Source of the DNA: CAZZCN01 sp964652975
GTDB taxonomy: Bacteria > Bacillota > Clostridia > Saccharofermentanales > UBA5734
Direction: 5' to 3'
DNA length: 34,729 nucleotides
Assembly (NCBI GenBank): GCA_964652975.1
Contig: CAZZCN010000029.1
Location: forward strand, 1-34,729
The notes below the pieces were generated by a model that searched no databases, was not told where the DNA came from, and saw nothing but the letters and a program-made list of their open reading frames with translations. Shown here piece after piece: positions 15,847-23,964 of the stretch. The position numbers and the translations under genes are program-made. Positions within the stretch are counted from its first letter, which is position 1, and the number at the start of each line of letters is the position of its first letter.

Positions 15847-18363
15847 TTAGTTACCAGCTATTGCCTCGGGTACGATTTTCCAGATTTCGTCGGCATACTC
15901 CTTGATAGTTCTGTCGGAGCTAAAACTTCCTGATGAGCAAAGGTTAATCCAGCTCATCCTGGCAAATGCGATTTCGTCCTTATAGAGTTCATCGATTTTC
16001 TTGCGGGAATTCCTAAAATCCTCAAAATCTCCAAGAATGTAATATGTATCCGCCGGTTGCCAGCTTGAGCCATGCAACAATGAATTATAGATATCGTGAA
16101 ACGCACCCGTGTGACCGTCATCAAGAGTGCCGTCCACAAGAGCATCAAGCACTCTTTTAAGTCCCGTGATATTTTCGTATTGCCATAGCGGATTATAGCA
16201 TGTCCTGATGCCGGCAAAGTGCTCCACCCTTGCTCCAAATATGAAATTGTTATCAAATCCTGCAGCTTCTACAATCTCAACATTTGCGCCGTCATATGTT
16301 CCGTTTGTTATTACACCGTTGATCATGAACTTCATGTTGCCCGTTCCGGATGCCTCCAGCCCGGCTGTTGAAAGTTGTGCCGAAATATCAGCAGCCGGAA
16401 ACATTTTTTCGGCTATCGACACATTATAGTTCTTGACAAAAACAACCTTGATAAATTTGCTTACATTCTTGTCTTTGTCTATCAATGCAGCAATTTCATT
16501 AATAAGCTTTATGATTCCCTTTGCACGGAAATATCCCGGTGCCGCTTTTGCACCAAAAATAAATGTTCTGGCCACCCTTGGCTTGTCGGGATTGGCCTTA
16601 ATGTCAAAATACATGTCCAAAATAGAAATAGCATTAAGCAGCTGACGCTTATATTCATGCAATCGCTTTATCTGGATGTCAAAAAGCGAATTTGTATCAA
16701 TATCCACTCCCTGATATTTTTTCAAAAACGCGGCAAGTTGCTGTTTTTTCGTATTCTTTATCTTAATGAATCGCTTCAAAACGTTGATGTCTTCAGATAA
16801 TGGTTTTAATTTGGCAAGTTCGCCCAGGTCTGTCACCCATTTTTCGCTGCCTAAAAGTTCTGTAATTAGCGAGGAAAGCTCGGGATTGGACATTTTGAGC
16901 CATCTGCGTGGAGTTACACCATTGGTTTTAGAATTGAATTTTTCGGGATAGAGGTGGTACCAGTCCTTTAGAATATCGTCTTTTAGTATCTGTGTATGCA
17001 GTTTTGCAACGCCATTGACTGAAAACGAACCATAAATGGCAAGCCATGCCATTCTTACCTTACCGTCACCTATCGGTGCCAGGTAGTTGATTAATTCCTG
17101 CGATAAGCCTCTGAGAGTCATTTCGTCTCTGAACTGGCTGTTGATTCTTTCTATAATCGGGTATAAATCATTGAAAAGGTATTCAAATATTCCGATATCC
17201 CACTTTTCGAGGGCTTCGGCAAGTACAGTGTGGTTCGTGTATGCATATGTTTCGGTTGTAATTTTCCATGCATCCTCCCATGAAACACCGTTTTCTGTTG
17301 TCAGCAGCCTCATCAGCTCAGGTATGCCTATAACAGGATGCGTGTCATTTAGCTGAATGGAATGGTACTTTGCAAAATTATGCAGGTCGTCGCCGAACGT
17401 TTCTTTGTGGGATCTTATTATATCCTGTAATGAAGCGCTGACAAAAAAGTATTGCTGCCTTACACGAAGGACTTTTCCGTTATAGGTTGTGTCGTTTGGA
17501 TACAGTACGCGCCAGATATCGTTGACCCTGTTACGGACTATTACCGCGTCGTCGAATCTCTGCGAATTGAACAGATTGAAATCAAATTCTACAGCAGGCT
17601 CTGCTTTCCATAGGCGCAGCGTATTGATGTTTTTCGTATTGCAGCCAACTACCGGCATGTCATAAGGAACGGCAAAGACAGTGACATCTTTATAGGCTAT
17701 CTTGACGCTCAGTTCATCTCTGCGGATAAGCCATGGATAGCCTTTTTCGCGCCAGGTGTCCGGGTACTCCTTTTGGAATCCGTTCTCGATATCCTGTTTG
17801 AAAAGTCCATAGCGATACATGATCCCATATCCTGTAACAGGAAGGTTCATGGTAGCACACGAATCCAAAAAACAAGCTGCGAGCCTTCCCAATCCACCAT
17901 TTCCAAGCCCGGGGTCGTTCTCCTGCTCTTCTATTTCCTCGAGCGAAGTGCCCAAATCCAATAGCGCTTTTCTGGTCTCATCAATCATGTTAAGATTCAT
18001 CAGATTATTCATGAGGGATCTTCCCATTAGAAATTCAGCTGAAAAGTAATGCGCCTGCTTATTCTTCTTGTATGAATTCATGGAATCGTACCAGTCAGGC
18101 GCGATTCTCTCCATTATTGTCCTGGACAGAGCCATCCATTGCTCAAAACATGTTGCAGCCTCCGGTCTCTTACCTGAATAAGCCCGGACAAACAGGTCCA
18201 TTTTCTCTGTTATGTTTTTGCTCTTCATTTTCCCTGATGACTTTTTGTTCTTAAGCTTCTCAACTATCTCTGTATTATTAAACTTCTCAATTATCTCATT
18301 ACTTTTAATTTTCTTGATTATCTCGTTACCATTCATCTTCTCTATGATTTCCTTGCTATTCAT
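15847..18363 (-). CDS. glgP: Glycogen/starch phosphorylase with N-terminal nine-residue repeats
   Basis: 838 aa; releases glucose-1-phosphate from alpha-1,4-glucan with phosphate and pyridoxal phosphate. Family landmarks are intact: ENDPGLGNGGLGRLAACFLD, QLNDTHP, and the cofactor site EASGTGNMKF with the Schiff-base lysine at residue 678. Residues 2-55 are an extension made of six nine-residue units of the form NxxEIIEKx, which relatives lack; homology resumes at about residue 55 (MDLFVRAYSGKRPEA). A TAA directly precedes the ATG in frame, so translation cannot begin further upstream. AAGGAG lies 33 bases before the ATG, unusually far, with a small hairpin between; initiation at an internal Met of the repeat is possible. 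Confidence 0.96.
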   Translation of the reverse strand: MNSKEIIEKMNGNEIIKKIKSNEIIEKFNNTEIVEKLKNKKSSGKMKSKNITEKMDLFVRAYSGKRPEAATCFEQWMALSRTIMERIAPDWYDSMNSYKKNKQAHYFSAEFLMGRSLMNNLMNLNMIDETRKALLDLGTSLEEIEEQENDPGLGNGGLGRLAACFLDSCATMNLPVTGYGIMYRYGLFKQDIENGFQKEYPDTWREKGYPWLIRRDELSVKIAYKDVTVFAVPYDMPVVGCNTKNINTLRLWKAEPAVEFDFNLFNSQRFDDAVIVRNRVNDIWRVLYPNDTTYNGKVLRVRQQYFFVSASLQDIIRSHKETFGDDLHNFAKYHSIQLNDTHPVIGIPELMRLLTTENGVSWEDAWKITTETYAYTNHTVLAEALEKWDIGIFEYLFNDLYPIIERINSQFRDEMTLRGLSQELINYLAPIGDGKVRMAWLAIYGSFSVNGVAKLHTQILKDDILKDWYHLYPEKFNSKTNGVTPRRWLKMSNPELSSLITELLGSEKWVTDLGELAKLKPLSEDINVLKRFIKIKNTKKQQLAAFLKKYQGVDIDTNSLFDIQIKRLHEYKRQLLNAISILDMYFDIKANPDKPRVARTFIFGAKAAPGYFRAKGIIKLINEIAALIDKDKNVSKFIKVVFVKNYNVSIAEKMFPAADISAQLSTAGLEASGTGNMKFMINGVITNGTYDGANVEIVEAAGFDNNFIFGARVEHFAGIRTCYNPLWQYENITGLKRVLDALVDGTLDDGHTGAFHDIYNSLLHGSSWQPADTYYILGDFEDFRNSRKKIDELYKDEIAFARMSWINLCSSGSFSSDRTIKEYADEIWKIVPEAIAGN
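18200..18360 (-). repeat. 27-bp tandem repeat encoding nine-residue units in glgP
   Basis: Six in-frame 27-base units follow the start codon. Units 1-4 share the pattern AAxxxxAxxGAxATxxTxGA; units 5 and 6 are more diverged but keep the period. Translated, the units are NSKEIIEKM, NGNEIIKKI, KSNEIIEKF, NNTEIVEKL, KNKKSSGKM and KSKNITEKM. Confidence 0.8.
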
Positions 18364-18685
18364 TTATTATATACTTTATCGGCAGTTCCGATTTTTCTCC
18401 TTGCTGTTTGCTAATTATAATGGTTTGATTTTATCTTCGTTGAATGAAATCTCTCCATTAATAGATTATGCACACAAACTCACTGTTGTCAAATTCAAAG
18501 TCGATTTGTTTTTTAAATATTTGCTTTTTCGTCGCTTTTTGTCTGAAAATGTCGTAATTTGCTGTATCGTATACGGGAGCTTAATGATAAAATGTTAGTT
18601 AACTGCTACCTGAAAGCTTTGTCAGCCATCTAAGTTTTGGCAGATGCCATGAGCAATAAAACTAGTACATGAAGGAAATAAATAG
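18364..18685. other. Divergent intergenic region upstream of glgP and the prepilin peptidase gene
   Basis: 322 bases. It contains the distant ribosome binding site of glgP (18397-18402) and a small hairpin (18378-18392, ATCGG/CCGAT). Nothing else is recognised; one plus-strand open frame here is antisense to glgP and not credible. Confidence 0.5.
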
Positions 18686-19477
18686 ATGAACGCATTTACA
18701 ATTGCTTTAACCAATTTGTTGTTTATAGGACTTGAAGTCATGGTTGCTGTTTTGCTGTATTTTCTTTATAACAGATTTCCGTTGTCATGGTTTTTAGAGC
18801 ATGATAGCAACAGTGATATGGTGAGCGGTGCCGGTAGCGATGATTTCATAAGTCCAAGGCTTAAGAAATTTCCTGATTCGATTGTTTTTTGCTCTGGGTT
18901 TGTAGTTGTGAATTTTATTTTTTATCTGCAACACGGTTTTTCATTGTTATTTTTCTGCAATCTACTAAGCGTAATCTTTTTATTTTATATTGCCGTATCC
19001 GACCTTAAGACAAGGATTATTCCCGACCAGTTCATTTCAGGACTCATATTCATTTCACTGTTCTGGATATTGTACGATATGTCCACCATATATGTATCTG
19101 AAGCCATGTGGTACGAAATGATTTTCTCAAGGCTTCTCGGTGCCCTCGCAGGAGGCGGTGTGATACTTTTAATAGGCTTTGTCGGGTCAAAGCTTTTTAA
19201 ACAGGAAGCAATGGGTATGGGCGATGTCAAACTGATGTTTGCATGTGGTTTGATAATTGGAATAAACGCTATTTTTGCAGTTCTGGCCTTGTCATTCATG
19301 CTGGCTTTTATACCTGCTTTAATACAGATAAGGAATAGCAGACATGGTCGAAGCGGGGCTGTCAAAATGGATAGTCAAATGCCCTTCGGTCCGTTTATTG
19401 CAATGGCGACTATCCTGTTTCTTGTTTTTCCGTCAGAATTTCTCAGTCTTATTGACTGGTGGCTAAAGATTGGATAA
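18686..19477 (+). CDS. A24-family prepilin peptidase, chromosomal, reduced N-terminus
   Basis: 263 aa, about seven to eight membrane segments. The protease core is clear: AVSDLKTRIIPD with the first catalytic Asp, and GMGDVKL with the second. The C-terminus keeps MPFGPFIA. In PilD-type enzymes the N-terminal part carries paired CxxC motifs and a methylase function; here that part is present in length but has no cysteine pairs, so N-methylation is doubtful. It would cleave leader peptides of type IV pilin-like proteins at the membrane. No pilin or pilus assembly gene is nearby. GAAGGAAAT precedes the ATG. Confidence 0.88.
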   Translation: MNAFTIALTNLLFIGLEVMVAVLLYFLYNRFPLSWFLEHDSNSDMVSGAGSDDFISPRLKKFPDSIVFCSGFVVVNFIFYLQHGFSLLFFCNLLSVIFLFYIAVSDLKTRIIPDQFISGLIFISLFWILYDMSTIYVSEAMWYEMIFSRLLGALAGGGVILLIGFVGSKLFKQEAMGMGDVKLMFACGLIIGINAIFAVLALSFMLAFIPALIQIRNSRHGRSGAVKMDSQMPFGPFIAMATILFLVFPSEFLSLIDWWLKIG

Positions 19478-19603
19478 ATGCTATAATGGAACAGATCTAA
19501 TGTTGACTGAAGTTAGAGTGAATCTGTTAATAAAACTTGATTGGCTTACGGATGATTATAGGTTAAGTGTTAATTATACATTTAGTGCATTCTATTAATA
19601 TGA

Positions 19604-19628
19604 GATAAGATAAGATAAGATAAGATAA
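19604..19628 (+). repeat. Five tandem GATAA units
   Basis: A pure pentanucleotide repeat, five copies, lies 76 bases upstream of the CPBP protease start. Such tracts can change length by slippage; here it lies in the leader, so it could only affect expression, not frame. Confidence 0.8.
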
Positions 19629-19704
19629 ATAGGTTTACGAAGTTTTTAGTACCACCGCCCCATGAAATTTGCGATAAAATAAATTGTAACTGGAGCAACT
19701 GATA

Positions 19705-20832
19705 ATGAAAAAGTCACAAAAACCGGGAGTTGACATTAATACACTGACAAATCAATATTCATCTCATAATTCAAATTCCTTTGATGCCATACCTCCCGTA
19801 AAAATTATTAAAGCGGTCGCTCCTACACCTGTTCGAAAAAATGTCAACAGAAACGTCACCACCAACGGCAACCAATGCCAGGAGAGTGAACTGGCTTCTT
19901 ACAAAGGCTCATTCAAGGGTGGTGCAGGAACTGTGTTGCTATTACACGCAGTTCTTTCAGTAATTCTACAGGTGACTTGGATAAGTCTACCGGATAAGAC
20001 TTTTGGTGTCATTAAAAACGGTATGATCGGATATGTTTCAGCTGCTTTGCTTATGCAGGGAATTTGTATTCTGGTTCCTGCTCTTTTTGTAATTTTCTGG
20101 TTTAACATCCCCGCGAAATTAAGTGTCGGTATTTCCAAGGGGTTCGGTGGTGGACTTATAATGTCAGCTACAATGGGTATACCGGCAGCAGTGGTTTTTG
20201 TCGGCCTGAATAACGGATTTGTATATTTATTATCAAGGCTTGGATTTGTATTACCGCCGTCTTCACTTCCAAATAGCAGCGTCGGCCAAGGCCCGAGCAC
20301 TTTCGTATTGGTAATGTTGATAGGGGTTTTGCTTCCTGGAATTATTGAAGAGCTTATGTTCCGGGGGCTAATTCTTGGGTCAATGCAATCACAGGGTGGA
20401 CGCTATTCTGCAATTTTTTTCTCTGCTCTTGCATTTGCTATATTCCATGCAGACCCTCTGTTTATACTGGCACCTTTTCTGGCGGGACTGTTGTTGGGGT
20501 TTATCAGGACAAAGACCGGCAACATCTATTCTACGATTTTAACGCATTCGGTTATGAATCTCACAATAATTCTTATGGCACCTTTACTTCCGAAAATAAC
20601 TTACGAATACGTTTCTACAATGACATCCAATTCTGTCATATATGCCTCATTATTATCTGCATGTATTGCTTCAGTAGCATTGATTCCGATGATTTTTACA
20701 TTATCCACCATTTGTGATTCGACAAGGAAACAAAGCGAAAAGTATGTTCTTTTCCCCTTTGATGTAAAATTCGTCCTGGCCATGCTTATTTTGACGGCAA
20801 CTCTGCTGTTTGTATATTTTAGCGGAATATAG
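19705..20832 (+). CDS. CPBP-family intramembrane metalloprotease
   Basis: 375 aa. A polar N-terminal tail of about 70 residues precedes about eight hydrophobic segments. The CPBP (Abi/CAAX-type) motifs are present: EELMFRG (family EExxxR), FHAD in the following helix, and HSVMN (HxxxN) near residue 290. These residues coordinate the catalytic metal in relatives. Members cleave membrane or prenylated proteins, or act in bacteriocin self-immunity; the substrate here is unknown. TGGAGC lies about 9 bases before the ATG. The stop codon lies inside the end of repeat copy C. Confidence 0.88.
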   Translation: MKKSQKPGVDINTLTNQYSSHNSNSFDAIPPVKIIKAVAPTPVRKNVNRNVTTNGNQCQESELASYKGSFKGGAGTVLLLHAVLSVILQVTWISLPDKTFGVIKNGMIGYVSAALLMQGICILVPALFVIFWFNIPAKLSVGISKGFGGGLIMSATMGIPAAVVFVGLNNGFVYLLSRLGFVLPPSSLPNSSVGQGPSTFVLVMLIGVLLPGIIEELMFRGLILGSMQSQGGRYSAIFFSALAFAIFHADPLFILAPFLAGLLLGFIRTKTGNIYSTILTHSVMNLTIILMAPLLPKITYEYVSTMTSNSVIYASLLSACIASVALIPMIFTLSTICDSTRKQSEKYVLFPFDVKFVLAMLILTATLLFVYFSGI

Positions 20833-20885
20833 CGTTTTGAATTTATTTTTATATCATATGTGTCATCAAAACGCATTCGGCAAAC
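20828..20885 (-). repeat. 57/58-bp intergenic repeat, copy C
   Basis: Read on the minus strand it begins GTTTGCCGAATGCGTTTTG and ends CAAAACGCTATA. It overlaps the stop codon of the CPBP gene and abuts the long palindrome at 20880-20923. As RNA, GCGTTTTGA and TCAAAACGC would pair, so it may act as the CPBP gene's transcript end. Confidence 0.75.
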
Positions 20886-20923
20886 AATTTTGTTGTATTT
20901 TCAAATACAACAAAATTGTTTGC
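20880..20923. repeat. Nearly perfect 44-bp palindrome
   Basis: A 21-base arm beginning GCAAACAATTTTG is followed by the two-base centre TC and its exact reverse complement ending CAAAATTGTTTGC. The outer GCAAAC is also the end of repeat copy C. Confidence 0.85.
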
Positions 20924-21078
20924 TATATAACAAATTGACTTTGCAAGAAGCCATTCTTATGATTTGTCTGATAATTTGTGTAATCAAAAAGATATGTAAA
21001 ACTAAACTAGACTATTATATACTGAACTAAACTGTAATGGACTTAATATGGAAAAATCGAATTATCAGTTAAAAGAAG

Positions 21079-21153
21079 TGGCGCTCCGAACAGGAATCGA
21101 ACCCGTATCAACGGCTCCGGAAACCGTTGTCCTATCCGTTGGACTATCGGAGC
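21079..21153 (-). tRNA. tRNA-Arg (anticodon CCG)
   Basis: A full cloverleaf is present on the minus strand: acceptor GCTCCGA/TCGGAGC, anticodon stem ACGGT/GCCGT with loop TTCCGGA (anticodon CCG, reads codon CGG), T-loop GGTTCGATTCC and an encoded CCA end. Length is 75 bases. It is flanked by two copies of the intergenic repeat in opposite orientation. Confidence 0.95.
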
Positions 21154-21225
21154 ACTATAAATTCCTTCTATGACATAGAAACAGCAAACTTATTTATGTT
21201 ATATAATCATAAATACGAAAAATCA

Positions 21226-21283
21226 GTTTGCCGAATGCGTTTTGATAGCATATAAATTATATAACTTATTACAAAACGCTATA
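21226..21283 (+). repeat. 57/58-bp intergenic repeat, copy B
   Basis: It begins GTTTGCCGAATGCGTTTTG, identical to copy C, and ends CAAAACGCTATA; the 27-base centre is different. It lies just upstream of the tRNA-Arg gene. Confidence 0.75.
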
Positions 21284-21395
21284 GCTATGAAAAACATTCT
21301 TTTAATCAAAAAACCGAGCATCTTTCTAGCGTCTCTATTATATTGGTTTTACTGATAATAATCAAGAGAATTTCATATGCAAAGAGCGGGTAAAA

Positions 21396-21428
21396 AAACG
21401 GACAATTCAATTGATGAGTTGTCCGTTT
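21396..21428 (-). terminator. Intrinsic terminator of the glutamine synthetase gene
   Basis: AAACGGACAA pairs with TTGTCCGTTT around a 13-nt loop. The minus strand continues with TTTT after the stem; the plus strand has TCTTTT. It lies 61 bases past the glutamine synthetase stop. Confidence 0.85.
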
Positions 21429-21489
21429 CTTTTACCATTTATTCTAATTGGATATTTGTATGGCAAACCTATTTCAAAACGTTATATTA

Positions 21490-23583
21490 TCACACCATGA
21501 AAAGCATATCGCCGTAAGTAGGCATCGGCCATATATCAGAATCACAAATCATCTCAAGTTTGTCAGCGGCGGCACGAACCGGGTCCATCTTTTCGAAGAC
21601 GTCAAATCTAAAGAAGTGTGCATGTTCGTATGTATCTCCATGGAGAGTCGATGCTTTTGCAACAGACTCTTCGAGTATCGTGATATTCTTCTTCAGTTCA
21701 CTTGTAAGAGATGTAACTTCCTTGATCAATCCCATCTGAGCGGACACATCGAGAGATGAATCAACTGACTTGATGGCTGATATATTGGCTGCAAGCTCTC
21801 CCGCAAAATTGATGACTGCAGGCAGAATCTGACGTTTTGCAATATCTATCATAGCAAGAGCTTCGATGTTGACTGTCTTGGTGTAGTGTTCGAGGGATAT
21901 TTCATATCTTGATGTCATTTCAACTCTGCTGAGTACGTGATGTTTCTCCATGACAGCAAGATTCTTCTCTGCGATTATCGCCTTGATGGATTCAACAGTT
22001 GTCTTGATATTGGGAAGGCCGCGCAATTCGGCTTCTTTTACCCATTCATCGGAATAGCCGTTGCCATTGAATATTACTCTTCTGTTGTTCTTGGCGATTT
22101 CAGCAAGTATTTTCTGGAGTTCGCTGCTAAAATCCTTTGCGCCCTCAAGTCTGTCAGCTATCTGGCAAAGAGTCTCTGCAACAATTGCGTTTAATGTAAA
22201 GTTGCAAGCAGCAATTGACATTGAAGAACCAACCATTCTAAATTCAAACTTGTTGCCGGTAAAAGCAAACGGAGAGGTTCTGTTTCTGTCTGTTGAATCT
22301 TTGGGCAAAATCGGAAGCGAGGAAACACCCAGCTGCATGTGACCACCGCTCTTGGATGTGGTTACGCCTGAAACAGCCAATTGGTCAAGTATCTCTGTAA
22401 GCTGATCGCCCAGGAATATAGAAATGATTGCAGGAGGTGCTTCATTGGCACCAAGTCTATGGTCATTACCCGGTGAAGCAGCAGAAACTCTTAGTAGATC
22501 AGCATATTCATCTACGGCTTTGACAACTGCACAAAGGAACACGAGAAACTGTTCATTTTCGTGAGGAGTGTTGCCGGGTTCAAGTAGATTTGCACCCTCG
22601 TCAGTTCCCATTGACCAGTTATTGTGTTTGCCAGATCCGTTTACACCGGCAAAAGGCTTTTCGTGGAGTAAGCATACAAGACCATGTCTTAATGCAACTT
22701 TCTTCATAATCTCCATTGTAAGCTGGTTATGGTCAGTTGCGATATTGGTTGTTGTAAATATTGGAGCAAGCTCGTGCTGTGCAGGAGCGACTTCGTTATG
22801 CTTGGTTTTAGCTGATACGCCAAGCTTCCATAATTCATTGTCGATTTCTTTCATAAATCCTGAAACTCTTTCTTTTAATGCACCAAAATACTGGTCTTCA
22901 AGTTCCTGGCCTTTAGGTGGCATTGCACCGAAAAGTGTTCTGCCGGTATAGATAAGGTCTTTTCTCTGTTCAAAGAAATCCTTGTCGATTAAAAAATATT
23001 CCTGCTCAGGGCCAACAGTTGTTGTAACTCTTTTAGCTGTAGTGTTGCCGAATAGCCTAAGAACTCTAAGAGCCTGCTTGTCGATGGCTTCCATCGATCT
23101 TAAAAGTGGAGTTTTCTTGTCCAGTGCCTCGCCTGTATATGAGCAGAATGCTGTAGGGATGCATAGTGAATCGTCTTTTATGAACGCAGGTGATGTACAA
23201 TCCCATGCTGTGTATCCTCTGGCTTCAAATGTTGCACGCAGTCCGCCTGATGGAAATGATGATGCGTCCGGTTCGCCTTTGATTAGTTCCTTGCCTGAAA
23301 ACTCCATGATCACCTTGCCGTCTGATGTAGGTGAAATGAAAGAGTCGTGCTTCTCAGCAGTTATTCCGGTCATAGGCTGGAACCAATGGGTGAAATGTGT
23401 TGCGCCCTTCTCAATCGCCCAGTCCTTCATTGCATTTGCAACAACTTCAGCAACATTTGCATCAAGCGGCAAACCCTGGTCGATAGTCTTCTTCAAGGCC
23501 TTGAATGTGGCCTTTGGCAATCTCTCTCTCATAACTGATTCGTTAAAGACACAAGAACCGAAAAGATCTGTTAAATTTGACAT
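21490..23583 (-). CDS. glnN: Glutamine synthetase type III
   Basis: 697 aa, the length and N-terminus (FGSCVFNESVMRERLPK) of the large type III glutamine synthetases found in Clostridia and Bacteroides. It condenses glutamate and ammonia with ATP to glutamine, the main ammonia assimilation step. Family signatures include THWFQPMTGITAEKHDSF, VGPEQEYFLID, the NEVAPAQHELAPIF block, NNWSMGTDEGANLLEP and a final DVFEKMDPVR segment. AAGGAGG precedes the ATG. A terminator-like hairpin lies in its leader about 40 bases upstream of the start, suggesting transcription attenuation. It has its own terminator downstream. Confidence 0.97.
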   Translation of the reverse strand: MSNLTDLFGSCVFNESVMRERLPKATFKALKKTIDQGLPLDANVAEVVANAMKDWAIEKGATHFTHWFQPMTGITAEKHDSFISPTSDGKVIMEFSGKELIKGEPDASSFPSGGLRATFEARGYTAWDCTSPAFIKDDSLCIPTAFCSYTGEALDKKTPLLRSMEAIDKQALRVLRLFGNTTAKRVTTTVGPEQEYFLIDKDFFEQRKDLIYTGRTLFGAMPPKGQELEDQYFGALKERVSGFMKEIDNELWKLGVSAKTKHNEVAPAQHELAPIFTTTNIATDHNQLTMEIMKKVALRHGLVCLLHEKPFAGVNGSGKHNNWSMGTDEGANLLEPGNTPHENEQFLVFLCAVVKAVDEYADLLRVSAASPGNDHRLGANEAPPAIISIFLGDQLTEILDQLAVSGVTTSKSGGHMQLGVSSLPILPKDSTDRNRTSPFAFTGNKFEFRMVGSSMSIAACNFTLNAIVAETLCQIADRLEGAKDFSSELQKILAEIAKNNRRVIFNGNGYSDEWVKEAELRGLPNIKTTVESIKAIIAEKNLAVMEKHHVLSRVEMTSRYEISLEHYTKTVNIEALAMIDIAKRQILPAVINFAGELAANISAIKSVDSSLDVSAQMGLIKEVTSLTSELKKNITILEESVAKASTLHGDTYEHAHFFRFDVFEKMDPVRAAADKLEMICDSDIWPMPTYGDMLFMV

Positions 23584-23621
23584 AATTTTATGCCTCCTTC
23601 TTAATTAGCATTTTTAAACAA

Positions 23622-23690
23622 AAAGATGATTCACCTTAAGTGAAACATCTTTGTTTACTACAATGCAATTTAGCAACGCCCTTGCTGCTA
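23622..23690 (-). promoter_or_regulatory. Candidate attenuator leader of glnN
   Basis: On the minus strand an upstream stem (TAGCAGC/GTTGCTA, one G-U, at 23671-23690) closes a six-base loop AAGGGC. Then comes a terminator hairpin (AAAGATG-T-TTCAC / GTGAA-T-CATCTTT, 23622-23652) followed by TTTTTGTTT, before the glnN ribosome binding site. A hexaloop with A at position 1 and G at 4, followed by a terminator, is the pattern bound by ANTAR antiterminator proteins. A clean second hexaloop hairpin is not visible, so the ANTAR reading is tentative. Confidence 0.55.
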
Positions 23691-23964
23691 ATTTTAATAT
23701 TTAATTCTACAACTTACTGGTCGTAAATAAATGCTATTTGAACCAAAATATATTTTTAGTGTCATAATAGAGCATTTTTTTACTTTCATACATATTAATA
23801 TGGATTCAATAATTTTGCAAGTTCAAACATCAAAAATTTCATATTTCATTTTCAATGTTTTGTTGTCATATTGCACTAATGAATCATGATTTCAATTTCA
23901 AAACAACTCGAACTTAAAAAATATTCTTGTAGATTTCTTAATATTTACTGCGCTGCATTGTCTG
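23691..23964. other. AT-rich region between the acyl-CoA synthetase and glnN
   Basis: Non-coding, very AT-rich. It should hold the glnN promoter. No clear terminator for the acyl-CoA synthetase gene is seen, so read-through into glnN is possible. Confidence 0.4.

Noticed and set aside
14260..21283. Integron attC-like sites as explanation of the 57-58 bp repeats
   Set aside because: They lack the RYYYAAC/GTTRRRY ends, there is no integron integrase, and the copies do not punctuate a gene-cassette array.
22982..23608. 208-codon open frame on the plus strand
   Set aside because: It is entirely antisense to the well-supported type III glutamine synthetase, with composition expected of a shadow frame.
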